64,000 bases of DNA from Taenia hydatigena (Eukaryota > Platyhelminthes > Cestoda > Cyclophyllidea > Taeniidae), in assembly GCA_036345935.2 (NCBI GenBank), contig JADWOT020000004.1, positions 17,787,423-17,851,422 of the forward strand. The letters run 5' to 3'. The notes beneath the pieces are model-generated. The model searched no databases. It was not told the origin of the DNA and saw nothing but the letters and a program-made list of their open reading frames with translations. Both the position numbers and the translations under genes were made by a program. How positions within the stretch are numbered: position 1 is the stretch's first letter; each line of letters opens with the position of its first letter. Positions 61,830-64,000 of the stretch are shown here, in pieces.

Positions 61830-64000
61830 CACAAATAATTTGCAGTTTCCATTGCTGCCTGACTTGTATGTCTCGCACTACAAACTGCAATAGATAGCTG
61901 GGTGAGTGACCTACAGTGAGTGGCACGTGATATCTTGAACCAGACAACGCCTCTCTCACTTCCTCCAGTCGACGCCTCACTATTTACTCCTGAGATCATC
62001 CATAGCACGCTAAAGTTCTCCAATTGGTAGGGGCTCATTATTTCTAAAAATAGTTAGCCATGCCACTAAGCCCCTTGATGAAGGCAGTGTAAACTATCTG
62101 TGGTCCATTATTTGCTTCCATTGTAAGTGCAGTCCTAGTCATCAAGCATAACATATTATGTGGGGGATGAAAAGGGAGCATAGAAGTGTACGATTCTTAT
62201 CAATAGAAGAAGGATCACTGTTTGATCGACGGGGCTAATAGTAAGTTTTATAGGAGAAGACAAGCGCTATAAACAAAATTGAGAGAAGTTTGGTGAGGTA
62301 GTTGTGATGATTGGTTGGCAAAGCTACTAGAATGCTCCATTCATCGCCTAACTTCGTTGGAAACTAGGCTTTTGCACAGACACATGCACAAGTCTGCATT
62401 ACGAGAGGGTTCATAAAACCTACAGATGCACCTTGTCTGCTGCCACGAAATAAAGTTTTGGCGACAGTGCTCTTGTATGGTGTGCTTGCTCTTCACGAAC
62501 CAATTAGTTAAACGCACATAAAATTGATTTGGGAGGTTTATTTTCCTATACGCGTCATTATAGGTCCTGACTCGGGGAATGACAAGTCATTGATGCACCA
62601 GGTGGCGAAAGCTCAAAAAAGGATGTGTATCGTAGTGAAAGAAGTGCTTCTCTCATATTTGGGATGACTTACAAAAAGGATTCCTTGTAAGTTGTGAGGA
62701 TCTGTACAACGCACTGTCCCTATTTTGCATACGCTTATATGGGCATTGTGTTCCCAAATACGGCTGTCCGCACACTCAAAGCTAAACGACAATTTTGGCT
62801 TAGCTTGGTCTCCTCGACGCTATGCACCATGACACCATGCGATTCAACTGAGGAGCATACAAGACGCCGGATCAAAATAGGCAGATGAAAAGCGAGGGTG
62901 CGGAAACTGCCTTTGTTCGAGACTTTACGGTGCCTCACTCCGTCGTTGCCGTAAAAGCTTGGATAAAGCAAGATGTTTGTGCATATGGTTGTTTTCCTCT
63001 CTTCCAGCCCTCTACTTACCTATCTGCTCCCATTTTTCCTTGCGTACGTGCACACGTACACAACTTAGCATTAAGAAGAGCTGTCGCACAAATTTAAAAT
63101 ACATGCGACTGCCAAAATCGACACAGTTACAACCATCACCTGCACAAAGCTAGGTCTCCCTTTGTTCATCTCCTTTGCAGACGTCTACTCCACTCTAACT
63201 ACTTAACTGCCCCATATACAGTGGCAAAAGACCGAGTGAAAACAAAGAATTTGTGGTACTGCCAACTGTTCCTACATGTCCTTCTTTATATGTGCAAATC
63301 CATTTACCGAATTCTCCATTAGGAACTTGGCAAATACCTGCAAATACAATCGCTTAGGCTCTTACATGTAATTTTACACTCATTGGCGTGTTTGTAAATT
63401 AAAATGCAACTTAGTCCTTAGAGCACTGCTTCAACAGCAGCAATTATAGCGACCATTTGCAAAATCCATCGTTTGAACCCAATATCACGCGTCGACAAAT
63501 GCACGTGATGGAAAGGGGAGTGACTTGACCGTTACCTTCACCGTCAGTCTGTGTTTACTCTCCTTAGGGAATTAAGCTACTTTCATGCGACCGTTTGCAG
63601 CTAGCATGAGGACTTGAGCGCATGTGTGCTGGTTGAAGTTGAGACAAGACATTCACCCACGCGCTCTCACTGTGTATTGGCTGGGCATTGTGGCATGCGC
63701 CTGTTACTCAGCTACATTTAAGTTTGGTGACGAAAGGTGGCATCACTGGGGGTTTCAAACTGCGCGCGCATATGCGACTTGGCTGTCTACGCCAATCGTG
63801 GCGTCGTTCTGATGGTCATTTCGGAGGGCTGCAGCATTAAATTTGTCAAAGGAGGGGCTCGCAGGGCTAAAGGAAGATAAGCAGCCAAAGCCCGCGCCTG
63901 TGAATGTTGCGGCGAATTTCGTGAAGCAACTGAGTGCATAACACACCACTGATCGGTTGTGTTCATTCCAAATTCTGGCAGTTAAAATTACAAGGGCTAG
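61830..64000 (-). repeat. Near-identical long inverted repeat, arm 2
   Basis: Reverse complement of 38,008-40,178 with about a dozen substitutions and no net indel. It continues to the last base of the window, so the full length is not known. The central region between the arms is 21.7 kb. Confidence 0.95.

Noticed and set aside
1..64000. Bacterial features: operons, ribosome binding sites, CRISPR arrays, terminators
   Set aside because: None seen; introns and Gypsy relics show this is nuclear eukaryotic DNA.

Overview
This window looks like invertebrate metazoan (eukaryotic) DNA. It is moderately AT-rich by eye. It has short spliceosomal introns with GT/AG borders inside a recognisable gene family, degraded Ty3/Gypsy retrotransposon pol fragments, no operons and no long ORFs. 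A parasitic worm would fit, but nothing in the sequence fixes the clade. Most open reading frames here are chance runs. Everything was read by eye, so block edges are approximate (tens of bases) except where splice sites or stop codons are named.

The clearest genes are two paralogous C2H2 zinc-finger genes on the + strand, 40 kb apart (15,002-16,158 and 55,116-56,455). Each has three visible coding exons with matching intron phases. Two broken relatives lie at 44.5-45.0 kb (- strand) and 45.8-47.0 kb (+ strand).

The genes sit inside a mosaic of old segmental duplications. Block A carries the zinc-finger gene (13.7-18.5, 45.8-47.9 and 53.7-59.6 kb; the 3' part alone at 33.0-35.6 kb). RING-finger-like remnants follow it (19.9, 49.7, 60.5 kb). 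In two units block B comes next (22.3-24.7 and 50.0-51.8 kb), with extra B copies at 7.7-9.6 kb (+) and 28.7-30.2 kb (-). The order A - RING - B is kept in two units, so the duplicated segment was larger than the zinc-finger gene alone. Smaller families F, H, X, T, D and E link other parts of the window.

Ty3/Gypsy remains form two sets. A - strand reverse transcriptase / RNase H / integrase relic lies at 3.9-5.8 kb, with a related integrase piece at 11.6-12.3 kb. A second family, C, lies at 2.3-3.8 kb (+), 41.6-43.0 kb (+) and 61.2-61.8 kb (-). All are broken by stops and frameshifts; no LTRs were recognised.

The youngest structure is a near-identical inverted repeat of 2,171 bases (38,008-40,178 against 61,830-64,000), cut off by the window end. 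Its inner junction at 61,829/61,830 lies directly against a degraded Gypsy copy. It is either a recent inverted duplication or an assembly or haplotype artefact.

No rRNA, convincing tRNA, CRISPR array or large tandem satellite was found.
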